Positions 48,819-58,381 of a DNA stretch of 64,000 nucleotides are shown here, piece by piece. The stretch covers positions 4,268,760 to 4,332,759 of the forward strand of contig NZ_CP006569.1 of NCBI RefSeq assembly GCF_000517425.1, given 5' to 3'. Positions within the stretch are counted from its first letter, which is position 1, and every line of letters starts with the position of its first letter. The position numbers and the translations under genes were made by a program. A model generated the notes under the pieces. That model worked only from the letters and a program-made list of their open reading frames with translations. It had not been told where the DNA came from and ran no database searches. The stretch comes from Sodalis praecaptivus (GTDB lineage: Bacteria; Pseudomonadota; Gammaproteobacteria; Enterobacterales; Enterobacteriaceae).

Positions 48819-49841
48819 ATGATGATGAAAGCCGCGGTCGCGAAAGCCTTTGGCAAACCCCTGGAGATAGAACAGGTGCCGGTTCCTGACGTTGGTCCCG
48901 GTCAGGTGCTGGTGAAAATCGCCGCAACGGGCGTTTGCCACACCGACCTGCATGCCGTAGAAGGAGATTGGCCCGTCAAGCCTGTTCCTCCATTCATTCC
49001 AGGCCATGAGGGTGTCGGACAGATCGTCAAAATTGGAGCGGGCGTCACCCATCTAAAGGAAGGCGATCGCGTCGGCGTTCCCTGGCTTTATTCGGCGTGC
49101 GGACATTGCGACTACTGCCTGGACGGGTGGGAAACCCTTTGCCCCCGACAGCAGAATTCGGGTTATTCTGTTAACGGCTGTTTTGCTGAATATTGCCTGG
49201 CTGACGCCGATTATGTCGGCATTCTCCCGGATAATGTTGATTATCATGCTATTGCCCCCATTCTTTGCGCCGGCGTCACGGTTTATAAAGGGCTTAAAAT
49301 GACCGATGTCAAACCAGGCGACTGGGTGGTTATCTCCGGTATCGGCGGTCTGGGTCACCTGGCGGTACAATATGCCCTGGCAATGGGGCTAAATGTCGCT
49401 GCGGTGGATATTGATGACAGCAAACTGGAATTGGCCAAGCAATTAGGCGCCAGCGTAACGGTCAACGCCCGTAATAGCGATCCCGTTGCCCATTTGAAGC
49501 AGGAAATAGGCGGCGCGCACGGCGTGCTGGTAACCGCGGTCTCCCCGCGGGCATTTGAACAGGCTATCGGCATGGCGCGGCGCGGTGGCACCATTACCCT
49601 TAATGGCTTGCCGCCGGGCAAATTCGATCTCTCAATCTTTGACATGGTGCTCGATGGAATAACCGTACGCGGTTCGATTGTCGGGACGCGCAAGGATTTG
49701 CAAGAAGCGCTTGATTTCGCCAGCCGTGGTAAAATTTCGGCCAATATCAGCGTTGAACCGCTAATGAATATCAACGCCATTTTTGACCGCATGCGCGCTG
49801 GAAAAATCGCGGGCAGGGTTGTTATCGATATGGCGTTGTAA
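48819..49841 (+). CDS. adhP: Zinc-dependent alcohol dehydrogenase, AdhP-like
   Basis: 340 residues, medium-chain dehydrogenase. The catalytic zinc ligands are in [15 protein letters not shown] and GHEGVGQ, the structural zinc in [15 protein letters not shown], and the NAD loop is [15 protein letters not shown]. It resembles E. coli AdhP in length and motifs and should oxidise short primary alcohols or reduce aldehydes with NAD. Three ATG codons follow each other; the first, at 48819, has AGGAG six bases upstream. A candidate structured RNA occupies the preceding 140 bases, unusual for this gene. It is apparently monocistronic. Confidence 0.88.
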   Translation: MMMKAAVAKAFGKPLEIEQVPVPDVGPGQVLVKIAATGVCHTDLHAVEGDWPVKPVPPFIPGHEGVGQIVKIGAGVTHLKEGDRVGVPWLYSACGHCDYCLDGWETLCPRQQNSGYSVNGCFAEYCLADADYVGILPDNVDYHAIAPILCAGVTVYKGLKMTDVKPGDWVVISGIGGLGHLAVQYALAMGLNVAAVDIDDSKLELAKQLGASVTVNARNSDPVAHLKQEIGGAHGVLVTAVSPRAFEQAIGMARRGGTITLNGLPPGKFDLSIFDMVLDGITVRGSIVGTRKDLQEALDFASRGKISANISVEPLMNINAIFDRMRAGKIAGRVVIDMAL

Positions 49842-50012
49842 TCGCGCTATCTGTGTCGGACGGCCGCTTGGCTGCTTAACGCGGCCTATTTCCGCCCGCG
49901 CCGCGCTCGAAGAATCGATAGGCGCTTATGGGCATACCCCGCCCCCTGGGGCAATAGCGTGTACAGCACTGATTAGAATTCTGTTGGCCAACATTATATC
50001 AAGGAGTAAGTT

Positions 50013-50069
50013 ATGGCTTTACCCTTTCATAGTTTAATGATCAAGATCTCTCTTATTAATCCCACATAA
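50013..50069 (+). CDS. 18-residue ORF with strong ribosome site
   Basis: AAGGAG six bases before an ATG opens M-A-L-P-F-H-S-L-M-I-K-I-S-L-I-N-P-T and a stop, 342 bases upstream of the second alcohol dehydrogenase. The ribosome site is as good as any in the window. It may be a leader peptide, a small protein or the stump of a degraded gene. I recognise no family. Confidence 0.35.
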   Translation: MALPFHSLMIKISLINPT

Positions 50070-50192
50070 ATTACCCTGCACAGGCCAATTTGAAACGGCT
50101 CCCCAACATTTATTTGTATTGTTCCCCCTTTTGCTGATGAACGAGTTAATACATCTATTTTCGTCTTAACCGCCCAACCTTATTAATATTCA

Positions 50193-50214
50193 CAACTGTG
50201 AACGAGATCATAAT
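50193..50214 (+). promoter_or_regulatory. CRP-like site upstream of second alcohol dehydrogenase
   Basis: AACTGTGAACGAGATCATAA matches the CRP consensus in all of TGTGA and in most of the AGATCACA half. It lies about 200 bases before the dehydrogenase start codon in AT-rich DNA. Catabolite activation is a reasonable inference. Confidence 0.5.
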
Positions 50215-50411
50215 AATTATTTCAAGTGCAGAATACACTGTTAATAATTTCTCTTATTCTCATTAGAGCGAACCGTTACATTGATCGGCGTTTCGCGTGA
50301 CGACAGAACGGCGTTTTTTATAAACGCATTCACTTCTACTAATACAGGAACTGAAGTTTAACTTGCCTGAAGCTGTTTATTATTGGAAGTAGAGTCAAAT
50401 TGGAGGTGAAC

Positions 50412-51452
50412 ATGAAAGCCATGGTATATAAAGGTCCAGGGCAGCGTTGTCTATCGGACGTCGAAAAACCCTCAATGCGCAAACCCACCGACGCCGTGGT
50501 AAAAATCCTGAAAACCACTATTTGTGGCACCGATCTTCATATTTTACAGGGTGATCTCCCTGAAGTCGCCGCCGGGCGGATTTTAGGCCATGAAGGTATT
50601 GGCATTATTGAAGAGACAGGAGAGAGCGTCCGCCATTTCAAAAAAGGGGACCGGGTGATCATCTCCTGCGTTACCGCCTGCGGCACCTGCCGCTATTGCA
50701 AGCGCGCGCTGCCGGCCCATTGTGAGGACGGCGGTTGGATTTTGGGGCATCTGATCGACGGCACCCAAGCGGAATATGTTCGCATTCCTCATGCGGACAA
50801 CAGCCTTTATCTCCTGCCGGATAATGTGGATGAGGAAGCCGCACTGATGCTGAGCGATATTCTGCCAACCGGTTTTGAAATAGGGGTGCTCAATGGCAAA
50901 GTTAAACCGGGAGATACGGTGGCCTTGGTGGGGGCCGGGCCGGTTGGCATGGCGGCCATGTTAACGGCGCAATTTTTCTCGCCGGCAAAAATTATCATGA
51001 TCGATACGGACAAACAGCGTTTGGCAATGGCCAAGCGCTTTGGCGCCACCGACATCATCAATCCTCAACGGCAGGATGTTGTGGCGCAAATCGCGGCTTT
51101 AACCGGCGGAGACGGTGTGGATGTGGCGGTGGAATGCGTGGGATTAGGCGCAACATTTAAAATCTGCCAGGACATAGTGGCGAAAGGCGGCCACATCGCC
51201 AATGTCGGCGTACACGGCAAGCCGGTCGACCTGCATCTGGAAACGTTGTGGATCAAAAACATTACGCTGACCACCGGTTTGGTGAATACCACCAGTACGC
51301 CGATGCTGTTAAAAGCCCTTAATCACATCCGGGTGAACCCCAATAAATTGGTCACGCACCATTTCACCCTTGCGGAATTGGATAAAGCCTATGAGGTCTT
51401 TGCCCATGCCGCGCAGGAAAAAGCCATGAAAGTTGTTATCGCGGCCCATTAA
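50412..51452 (+). CDS. Zinc-dependent alcohol dehydrogenase (secondary alcohol/threonine-type)
   Basis: 346 residues. Catalytic zinc ligands fall in TTICGTDLHIL and GHEGIG, the structural zinc in CGTCRYCKRALPAHC, and the NAD(P) loop is LVGAGPVGMAAML. It belongs to the medium-chain group of secondary-alcohol (isopropanol) and polyol dehydrogenases and differs clearly from the AdhP-like gene 570 bases upstream. The ATG at 50412 has GGAGG five bases before it. Upstream DNA is AT-rich with a good CRP-like site and a small ORF. The substrate is not predictable. Confidence 0.85.
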   Translation: MKAMVYKGPGQRCLSDVEKPSMRKPTDAVVKILKTTICGTDLHILQGDLPEVAAGRILGHEGIGIIEETGESVRHFKKGDRVIISCVTACGTCRYCKRALPAHCEDGGWILGHLIDGTQAEYVRIPHADNSLYLLPDNVDEEAALMLSDILPTGFEIGVLNGKVKPGDTVALVGAGPVGMAAMLTAQFFSPAKIIMIDTDKQRLAMAKRFGATDIINPQRQDVVAQIAALTGGDGVDVAVECVGLGATFKICQDIVAKGGHIANVGVHGKPVDLHLETLWIKNITLTTGLVNTTSTPMLLKALNHIRVNPNKLVTHHFTLAELDKAYEVFAHAAQEKAMKVVIAAH

Positions 51453-51591
51453 ACAGCGCGCAGGATGCCGGAATCGACTGCGCCGGCAGGTGCAGAAACA
51501 TTCATAGTCATTGAAAATGCTCGGCGCCGCGACCCTTAACTGCCCATGACGTACCGCCGCGCCGGAATATAGGTCAACCCCCCTATACCGT

Positions 51592-52467
51592 CTACTTAAC
51601 CAGGGTATCCATTTTACCGCCGGCGGTCATGGCGCTACCCATGCCGGCGGTGATGGAAAAAGCGATCGCAATAACCTGGATAAACGTAAGATGTTCGGAA
51701 AGCATGAAAAAGGCGATGATCGCCACTATCGCCGGCTCCATACTGACCAAAATGCCAAACGTTTTATGCGGCAAGCGTTTCAGCGCGGCCATCTCCAGCG
51801 ACATCGGCACTGAACTGGAAAATAAGGCGATCAAAAGCCCCATCAACACCAAATAAGGATGCGCCATGATGTTGCCGGCATCAATGATCCCCACCGGAAA
51901 CGTCACCATTGAGGCAAAAATCAAGCCGATCGCCACCGTATGGCCAGAGTGAAGATGGCTCAGTTTCTTGCCGAAAATGATATACAGCGCCCAGCAAAAT
52001 GCCGCGCATAGCGCAAAGAGCACGCCGGTGGCGTCCAAGGCGCTATGATTATTCCCTAACGGCAGAATGAGCAAAATGCCGGTAACCGCAAAGGCAATCC
52101 AGATGAAGTCGATTGGCCTGCGGGAATAAATCAGCGTGACGCTAAGCGGCCCGATAAATTCAATGGCGACCGCCAGGCCGAAAGGGATGGTTTGTATCGA
52201 CAAATAAAAGCATAGATTCATCACGCCAAGCGTCACGCCATACAGGGCGATGTAACGCAAATCCCCCAGGGTGATTTGCGCGCGCCACGGCCGCCACAGC
52301 ATCAGCAATATGATGGCGGAAAAACCGGTGCGCAGCGCCGTGGTCCCTGTCGCCCCCACCAGCGGAAATAAAAACGTCTTGGCCAACGAGGTGCCGATAC
52401 TCAGGGATAATATTGACCCCAGCACCATGAGAAAGGGAACCATGCGGTTCGATGCGGATCCTTGCAT
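51592..52467 (-). CDS. EamA-family exporter, RhtA-like
   Basis: 291 residues with ten predicted membrane helices in two EamA repeats. It resembles E. coli RhtA, the threonine/homoserine exporter, in length and in SIGTSLAKTFLFPLVGATGTTALR, FYLSIQTIPFGLAVAIEFIGPL and SVPMSLEMAALKRLPHKTFGILVSMEPA. It should export hydrophilic amino acids across the inner membrane, though paralogues differ in substrate. The ribosome site is weak. The region upstream holds a tandem repeat (52615-52754) and then the AA10 gene, both in the same direction. Confidence 0.8.
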   Translation of the reverse strand: MQGSASNRMVPFLMVLGSILSLSIGTSLAKTFLFPLVGATGTTALRTGFSAIILLMLWRPWRAQITLGDLRYIALYGVTLGVMNLCFYLSIQTIPFGLAVAIEFIGPLSVTLIYSRRPIDFIWIAFAVTGILLILPLGNNHSALDATGVLFALCAAFCWALYIIFGKKLSHLHSGHTVAIGLIFASMVTFPVGIIDAGNIMAHPYLVLMGLLIALFSSSVPMSLEMAALKRLPHKTFGILVSMEPAIVAIIAFFMLSEHLTFIQVIAIAFSITAGMGSAMTAGGKMDTLVK

Positions 52468-52614
52468 AACATTTAACCGTTTATCTTCTTTGTTGAGAAG
52501 GGAGGTTTTACCATGGAGAAGAAGGATTAGAAATGAAAATAAAATGAAAATGACGGCGTGCAGAGACGGGCTGCGGCAGGCTGCCTCCGCCGGGCGGACG
52601 TTTGCGTTCCGCCG

Positions 52615-52754
52615 GCGGCGAGATCATCGCGTTAAGCGCTATCTATCCCGCGGTGGTTATAGCGGCGAGATCATCACGTTAAGCGCTACCTATGCCGCCG
52701 CGGTGGTTTTAGCGGCGAGATCATCGCGGCAAGCGCTATCTCGCCGCTGCGGCC
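52615..52754. repeat. 47-50 bp tandem repeat, about 2.9 copies
   Basis: Copies begin at 52615, 52662 and 52712, each opening GCGGCGAGATCATC and continuing TTAAGCGCTATCTAT with small insertions. GCGA and TCGC inside each unit can pair. The array stops three bases from the end of the AA10-like gene. Confidence 0.85.
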
Positions 52755-52756
52755 GT

Positions 52757-53359
52757 CTAGCTAATCTCCGTATCTATTACCTGGTAAAAAGCATTTCCCG
52801 TATCGGCAACATTCCAAACCGCAAGCAAGACATGATATCCCGAATAATTCTCCGGAATTGTATATTCGATAGTGACGCTTTCAGGGGGAATGTCATCATC
52901 GGCAGACTTATCATAAAGCGGTCGCAGGTCAAACTGCGCGCGGCTTAGCGGTTGATTGGGATCCCAATCCTCTCGGGTGATATATAACTGCCAAGACTCG
53001 GTGCGGTGCTGTACCTCTATGCGCCAATGAAGGACATTGTTGCCGGTTTTGAGCGGCTCTTTATGCCATCTGTCCGCGCTTTGCTCATCCAGTGGAGCAA
53101 AACGCTCATTACCCGCGCTGGCAATAGCGCCATCCACCGGTCCCCCGTCGGGAAACCCTTTCGGCCCCTCCAAGGACTGCGGCTCCCATTCTACTTGACC
53201 ACAGTTTATATTTAATGCGCCCCCTTCGGCGGTACATAAAAACGCGCGGCATTTTGGTTCATCGATAATACCGTGTCTCGGCTGTATGGCGCGGGCTGGC
53301 GTTACGGGAAGGTTGGCGGCTAACGCCGTATCAGAAATCATCGCAATTAAAACGCTCAT
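52757..53359 (-). CDS. AA10-family (LPMO / chitin-binding) protein
   Basis: 200 residues. The body follows Serratia CBP21: HGIIDEPKCRAFLC, CGQVEWEPQSLEGPKGFP, GPVDGAIASAG, RWHKEPLKTG, SWQLYITREDWDPNQPLSRAQFDL and HVLLAVWNVADTGNAFYQVID. The two histidines of the copper brace would be His29 and His118. In active LPMOs the first is residue 1 of the mature protein. Here a short hydrophobic start (M-S-V-L-I-A-M-I...) ends ALAA, leaving about 13 residues before His29. Either further trimming occurs or the protein lacks oxidase activity and only binds chitin. AAGGAGGAG precedes the ATG. In an arthropod-associated lifestyle it could bind chitin. Confidence 0.8.
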   Translation of the reverse strand: MSVLIAMISDTALAANLPVTPARAIQPRHGIIDEPKCRAFLCTAEGGALNINCGQVEWEPQSLEGPKGFPDGGPVDGAIASAGNERFAPLDEQSADRWHKEPLKTGNNVLHWRIEVQHRTESWQLYITREDWDPNQPLSRAQFDLRPLYDKSADDDIPPESVTIEYTIPENYSGYHVLLAVWNVADTGNAFYQVIDTEIS

Positions 53360-53916
53360 ATGAGTCTCCTCCTTAAGTGTTACCGGCCTAATACGTTGCC
53401 GGTCGGAATAAACTATAAATCGACTTTATCAATACGCCGGTAAATAACTTTTAGCGCCAGGACGCGTTTATTTAACTGGACAAGACAGCGTGATACTTTC
53501 ATCATTCTCGTTGAATTTAGTTCATTTTTCTTGCCGATGCGGGCGCCGGCATTACGCTTTTGTAAAATATCCCACCTGTGTTTTGGTGATGAAATTATAA
53601 GCGGGCGCATTCTATTTTTTAATGAGTAAATCGAAGCCGATCTCTGGCGAAAAAAATAAACAATCTGGCGTTAGGATAAGCCTGTTGCCTTTAATCATGG
53701 ATTAGGTTCGAGGAGGTTGGCACCCGCTTCTCGGATAAGGGTAAGGAGATTTGCCAGTTTAACCGTAAAGTTGGACACCGGCGAGCACGTGAGCCCGTCT
53801 CGCCGGCAGGGTAATAGCCATCATGCTAATGCATGCTAATAAAAGTGGCCGGGCATCCAGGGAGGGCAAGGCATGCGCCCATCACTGAACGCCCTTAATC
53901 GGTTATTACCCAAGCG
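53360..53916. other. Non-coding stretch between osmC and the AA10 gene
   Basis: About 560 bases with the leftward AA10 promoter in the AT-rich part near 53400-53650 and the osmC 3' region on the right. I see no gene and no repeat. Confidence 0.45.
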
Positions 53917-54345
53917 CTAATTCAGCTGATAATTGAGAGTGACTTCCGCTTTGACAAGCTGTGACACCGGACACCCCGCTTTCGCCTTCTGGATGATTTT
54001 GTCGAAGGCCGCTTCATCAATGTTCGGGACGTTGACTTTACTGTCCAGGGCGATTTTGGTGATGGCAAATCCTCCCTCGACCTTGTCCAGCGAAACATCG
54101 GCGGTGGTGTCGATGCTTTCCGGCGTATAGCCTTCCTCCCCCAACATCAGCGACAGCGCCATTGAGAAACAACCCGCATGAGCGGCGCCGATCAGTTCTT
54201 CGGGATTGGTCCCCGCCGCGCCTTCAAAACGCGTATTGAAGCCATAGGGTTGCTGCTTTAAGGCGCCGCTTTCGGTGGAAATCGTTCCCTTGCCGCGTTT
54301 AATGTCGCCTGCCCAGTGGGCCTGTCCTTTCTTATGAATTGTCAT
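53917..54345 (-). CDS. osmC: Osmotically inducible peroxiredoxin OsmC
   Basis: 142 residues, near-identical in layout to E. coli OsmC (M-T-I-H-K-K-G-Q-A-H-W start). It reduces organic hydroperoxides through two cysteines, Cys59 (HAGCFSMAL) and Cys125 (AGCPVSQL), exactly at the E. coli positions. It works as a cytoplasmic homodimer. AGGAGGAG precedes the ATG. It stands alone; in E. coli it is induced by osmotic stress and stationary phase. Confidence 0.96.
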   Translation of the reverse strand: MTIHKKGQAHWAGDIKRGKGTISTESGALKQQPYGFNTRFEGAAGTNPEELIGAAHAGCFSMALSLMLGEEGYTPESIDTTADVSLDKVEGGFAITKIALDSKVNVPNIDEAAFDKIIQKAKAGCPVSQLVKAEVTLNYQLN

Positions 54346-54623
54346 ACGCTCCTCCTATTTTCCAGAACATAAGGGTAAGTATAGAAGGAATTTCATCCCC
54401 CGCCGCGGATGGCGCTTCCGCCGACGGCCGCGAACAGAGTTGATGGCATCCTGAATGCGCCATGGAGCCTCCCCTAGCGGACAAAGCACTTTGCCAAAAG
54501 GCCGTTCTTTCACCTTGTCACATTTAACGCACCGCGACCATTCGTGGCGCCAAGAGCATTGCACAACGGTGCGCGATACCCTAAATTCATGGACATGAAC
54601 ACTGTCCCTGTCGGAGGGAACAA

Positions 54624-55331
54624 ATGGATGTTACCGCGCTAAAGAAAGTGACCCTCACCGAGCAAATTATGGAGCAAATAGCCTCGCAAATTACCTCGGG
54701 CAAACTCAAGCCAGGGCAACGGTTGCCAAACGAGCGTGCGATGGGCGAAATGTTCAATGTTACCCGCAGCCGGGTGCGTGAAGCGTTGCGCGCCCTCTCG
54801 CTGATAGGCTTGATCGAAATAAAACCGGGGGATGGCAGTTACGTTTGCGAAAATAAGCCACATTTGCCGGAAGAAACCATTACCTGGATTTTCCACAAGG
54901 AAATCCATAACTTGGATGAAGTCTACGCCGCGCGTAAATTGATCGAGGAAGAGGTCTACTTGACCGCGGTGGACATTGCCAGCCGTGATGATCTCATCCG
55001 ACTACAGGCCATTATCGATAACATGACGGAAGTGCCGCTATCGGGCGGCAAGCCGGAAGATTATCATCATTTATTGGACGAATATGATCTTTTGATGGGC
55101 AGGATTTGCGGTAACCAAATCTACGACAAGCTGATGCAAACCATTGTCATGTTACGCAAAGACTTTTCGCGCAAGCTCTTGAATGCGGAGGGCGCGATGA
55201 CCCATAGCCTTAAACTCCGTCTGAAAATCCACGACGCGTTCATGGGGCGCGACAAAGCGCAATTGAAGAAGAACCTGCATACCTTCTTCCAATCATCGCG
55301 CAAATTTTACGACAAGATGGCGGACAGCTAA
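54624..55331 (+). CDS. GntR-family regulator, FadR/FCD subgroup
   Basis: 235 residues. The N-terminal winged helix has SGKLKPGQRLPNERAMGEMFNVTRSRVREALRAL; the C-terminal all-helical FCD-type domain includes LDEVYAARKLIEEEVY. FCD regulators respond to sugar acids, gluconate and similar compounds. GGAGG lies six bases before the ATG. An IclR regulator follows after ten bases, so both are co-transcribed and face the CoA-transferase operon. They likely control the sugar-acid genes at 56-64 kb. Confidence 0.85.
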   Translation: MDVTALKKVTLTEQIMEQIASQITSGKLKPGQRLPNERAMGEMFNVTRSRVREALRALSLIGLIEIKPGDGSYVCENKPHLPEETITWIFHKEIHNLDEVYAARKLIEEEVYLTAVDIASRDDLIRLQAIIDNMTEVPLSGGKPEDYHHLLDEYDLLMGRICGNQIYDKLMQTIVMLRKDFSRKLLNAEGAMTHSLKLRLKIHDAFMGRDKAQLKKNLHTFFQSSRKFYDKMADS

Positions 55332-55341
55332 GATAATTACG

Positions 55342-56079
55342 ATGGCTAAAGTAAAATCAGCGGAAAGAACTTTCAGGCTAGTGGAGTTAATCGCTAGCCA
55401 TCGCGAGGGATTGAGTTTTACTCAATTACAGGCCAGCTTGGCTATCCCGCGCAGTTCGGCACACAGCCTTATCCAAGAATTTCTGGATAATGATTATTTA
55501 CTCTATGTGCCGGACAACAAGAAATATTACGCCGGATTGGCGTTGATAAAAGTCGCGGCCAATTGTATTGAAAGCACCGATCTCATTCGCGATTTGCGGT
55601 TGCTGACCACGTTCTTAAGCAAGAAACTTGGAAAGACCACCCATGCCGCCATTCTGGACGGTAATCAGGTCATTTATCTGGCGAAGGCGCATGCGCAAGA
55701 AGACCTGTCGTTGATGCGCAACATCGGCAACCATTTGCCCGCCCATTGTACGGCGGTGGGGAAAGTACTGCTCAGTCAGTACAGCGATGAAGACATCGCG
55801 CGCCTGTACGAGGATGTTCCCCTGGAGAAAATGACCGTGAACTCCATCGGTACGCTGGCGGTGCTGTTGGCGGAATTAAAACAGGTGCGTCAGCAAGGCT
55901 ATGCGCTTGACCAGCGTGAAGCGAATGAACGCGCCGCCTGTCTGGCGCTGCCCCTGTACGCGACCAGCGGCAAAATGATTGCCGCATTCAGCGTGACGTT
56001 TCTCGCCTATGAATGGGAAAGTCTGCCGACAGATGAGGTACTGCAGGTAATGAAAGAAAGCCGGGCGATGGTACGTTAA
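55342..56079 (+). CDS. IclR-family transcriptional regulator
   Basis: 245 residues. The HTH near residues 8-65 (RTFRLVELIASHREGLSFTQLQASLAIPRSSAHSLIQEF) is followed by the IclR effector domain (THAAILDGNQVIYLAKA, LPAHCTAVGKVLLSQYSDEDI, GYALDQREANERAACLALPLY). IclR proteins often regulate aromatic or sugar-acid catabolism. It starts ten bases after the GntR stop with no clear ribosome site, so it may depend on translational coupling. It converges on the CoA-transferase operon. Two regulators of different family in one small operon suggests layered control of the adjacent locus. Confidence 0.87.
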   Translation: MAKVKSAERTFRLVELIASHREGLSFTQLQASLAIPRSSAHSLIQEFLDNDYLLYVPDNKKYYAGLALIKVAANCIESTDLIRDLRLLTTFLSKKLGKTTHAAILDGNQVIYLAKAHAQEDLSLMRNIGNHLPAHCTAVGKVLLSQYSDEDIARLYEDVPLEKMTVNSIGTLAVLLAELKQVRQQGYALDQREANERAACLALPLYATSGKMIAAFSVTFLAYEWESLPTDEVLQVMKESRAMVR

Positions 56080-56103
56080 CCTCTCCCGGCGGGAAGGCGC
56101 GCG

Positions 56104-57225
56104 TCAGGCGGGATTGTCGGCGCCAAGGGGCGGCGCGCCCACGGGACTTGTGAAGATTGCGCCGTCGATTTTGATAGGACAGCGTGTGGTCAGCAGCGTT
56201 TTGCCGCTGTGCAACGTCAACCGTTGCACCATATCCAGCGCCTTGAAGCCCTCGCTGGCGATAAGCTGTTCCCAGTTAAGCACGTTTGCGCACCAAATAT
56301 CTTCCTTTTCCAATAGCTCTAGCCAGTGAGCGCTGGTCTGCTGCCGTAAATGGTTTAACAATAACGTTTTGATTTCATCGCGGCGGTCAAACGCGCTTTG
56401 CGGGTCGCTAAAGGCCGTTAACGCCGGACAGCCCAGCAATTCTCCCAGACGAGGCAGAGGCGCCATCGCCAGCGCAAGGAAACCGTCTGCGGTCGGATAG
56501 ATACCGTAAGGCGCCGCGATATAGGCATTGGCGTTATTGACCGCGCTTCTGACGGGATCTTGCTGCCCATCGTTAAGCCAGGTGGTTAACACCTCGAATT
56601 GTAAATCCAGCAGCGTATCCAATAGGCTGACCTGTACCAGGCAACCGCCGCCGGTGGCGCTGCGTTGTACCAGACCGGCCATAATGCCCTGCACCAGGTA
56701 GTCGCCGGCGAAAATATCGGAGACCGACAGACCCAGGGGCAACGGCGGCTGGTCGGCGTTACCGTTGAGATAACCTATACCGGACAGCGCCTGTACCAAC
56801 AGATCCTGACCGGGGCGCGACACCCAGGGCCCGCGCTCGCCGTATCCCGAAATTTCGCCGTAAATCAACCCCGGATTGAGCGCCTTGAGCGAGGCATAGT
56901 CCAATCCGAGGCGTTGCGTCACCCCTGGACGATAGTTGAATATGACAACATCGGCCTGCTCAATACGCGGGCGCAGCGCTGCCCGCGCCGTACTCTCTTT
57001 GAGATCGACGGTAATACTTTTTTTATTTCGGTTAATGGCGTGAAACAGCGCGCTCTCCCCATCAATTTGCCATTCTGAAAGATACAGGCTGCGGCAAATA
57101 TCGCCCCCCGCCGGATTTTCGATTTTCGTGACGTTGGCGCCCAGATCGGCTAAACGCAACGCCGCCGAGGGCCCGGAAAGGAATTGGCTGAAATCGAGAA
57201 CGTTAATACCTGCCAGTGGTTTCAT
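56104..57225 (-). CDS. Class III CoA transferase (CaiB/Frc family), second of pair
   Basis: 373 residues. It belongs to the formyl-CoA/carnitine-CoA transferase family. The N-terminal GINVLDFSQFLSGPSAALRLADLGANVTKIE and SGYGERGPW are typical, and the catalytic Asp is Asp170 in SVSDIFAG. It starts within the stop of the upstream transferase (four-base ATGA overlap). The two paralogues align along their whole length, including Asp170, so they are tandem duplicates or subunits of a heteromer. The acid and CoA donor are unknown; neighbours suggest a sugar-derived or branched acid. Confidence 0.85.
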   Translation of the reverse strand: MKPLAGINVLDFSQFLSGPSAALRLADLGANVTKIENPAGGDICRSLYLSEWQIDGESALFHAINRNKKSITVDLKESTARAALRPRIEQADVVIFNYRPGVTQRLGLDYASLKALNPGLIYGEISGYGERGPWVSRPGQDLLVQALSGIGYLNGNADQPPLPLGLSVSDIFAGDYLVQGIMAGLVQRSATGGGCLVQVSLLDTLLDLQFEVLTTWLNDGQQDPVRSAVNNANAYIAAPYGIYPTADGFLALAMAPLPRLGELLGCPALTAFSDPQSAFDRRDEIKTLLLNHLRQQTSAHWLELLEKEDIWCANVLNWEQLIASEGFKALDMVQRLTLHSGKTLLTTRCPIKIDGAIFTSPVGAPPLGADNPA

Positions 57226-58379
57226 TCGCCAGCCCCCTTCAATTGCATGTGCGCGCTAATACGCGCCGTATCCGCCCCTAACCGTGGTGCAGGACGGCCT
57301 ATCTCGGGCCGCACGCCATTAAAACGTAGCGGGCTGCGCAGCAGCGTGATGTCTTTACCCTGCGGCAGATGAACGCACTGGGTCATTTCCAGCGCGCGAA
57401 AGCCCTCGCTGGCGTAGAGCGTTTTCCAGTCATAAACTTCGGCGGCCCAAAAGCCGCGCTGCCAAAGCAGCGTCAGCCAATGCCCGGTCGAGTTCTGCAT
57501 TAGGCATTCGGCGATAATGGCCTTAATGGCATCGCGGCAGCGAAATCCACTGGTCGGGTCGCGATAGGCGGCAAGCTTGTCTGAGCCAAAGACCGCCGCC
57601 AGGTCAGCCAACGATCCCATCGCCAGCGCGAGATAACCGTCGGCCGTCTGATAGATCCCGTAGGGCGCGCTAAGCCAGGCATGGGCATTGTTTTTTGCGC
57701 AGCGGCGCGGTGGCTGATGGCCATCATTGAGCCAGGTAGTCAGGACTTCAAATTGCAGGCTTAACAGTGACTCCATTAGGCTAATCTCAACCCGTCCCCC
57801 CTGCTGTGTCTTGCCGCGGCGGATTAAACAGGCCAGGATACCCTCCACCAGGTGCGCGCCGGCAAGGGAATCCGCGACCGACAGCGCGAAAGGCGTGGGC
57901 GGCTGATCGCGATCGCCGTTTAGCCAGGTCAGCCCAGACATGGCCTGAATCAGCAGATCCTGGCCGGCCTTTTTGGCCCACGGCCCGCGCGTGCCATAAC
58001 CCGTTACCGATGCGTACACCAGGCGGGGGTTAAGCGTTTTGACCGCGTCAAATCCCAAGCCGATTTTGTCCATTACGCCCGGACGAAAGTTTTCAATCAC
58101 GACATCGGCTTGAGCGATAAGCGTCTTGACCAGCGCCAGCGCCTGGGGATCTTTCAAATCGGCCGTGAAGCTCTCTTTACCGCGGTTAATGGTATGGAAC
58201 AGCAGGCTATCCTCCCCCACCCATTGATTCCTTAAACTTAGCCGTCGACTGCCGTCGCCGCCTTCCGGCCGCTCTACTTTAATAACCCTGGCGCCCATAT
58301 CGGCAAGGCGTAGCGCCGCCGACGGGCCCGCCAGGTACTGGCTAAAATCCAGTACCATCAAACCTGCAAGAGGCAGCAT
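57222..58379 (-). CDS. Class III CoA transferase (CaiB/Frc family), first of pair
   Basis: 385 residues, paralogue of the next gene in the operon. Family features: LMVLDFSQYLAGPSAALRLADMGARVIKVERPEGGD, INRGKESFTADLKD, VIENFRPGVMDKIG, TGYGTRGPWA, and catalytic Asp170 in SVADSLAGAH. It moves CoA between carboxylic acids. GGAG precedes the ATG, which lies two bases after the stop of the solute-binding-like gene, so the three leftward genes form one operon. Pairs of such transferases occur in operons for dicarboxylic or aromatic acids. Confidence 0.87.
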   Translation of the reverse strand: MLPLAGLMVLDFSQYLAGPSAALRLADMGARVIKVERPEGGDGSRRLSLRNQWVGEDSLLFHTINRGKESFTADLKDPQALALVKTLIAQADVVIENFRPGVMDKIGLGFDAVKTLNPRLVYASVTGYGTRGPWAKKAGQDLLIQAMSGLTWLNGDRDQPPTPFALSVADSLAGAHLVEGILACLIRRGKTQQGGRVEISLMESLLSLQFEVLTTWLNDGHQPPRRCAKNNAHAWLSAPYGIYQTADGYLALAMGSLADLAAVFGSDKLAAYRDPTSGFRCRDAIKAIIAECLMQNSTGHWLTLLWQRGFWAAEVYDWKTLYASEGFRALEMTQCVHLPQGKDITLLRSPLRFNGVRPEIGRPAPRLGADTARISAHMQLKGAGE

Positions 58380-58381
58380 AG

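Noticed and set aside
48637-48822. 61-residue ORF overlapping the alcohol dehydrogenase start
   Set aside because: Its ATG lacks a ribosome site and lies inside the proposed outer helix; composition is not protein-like.
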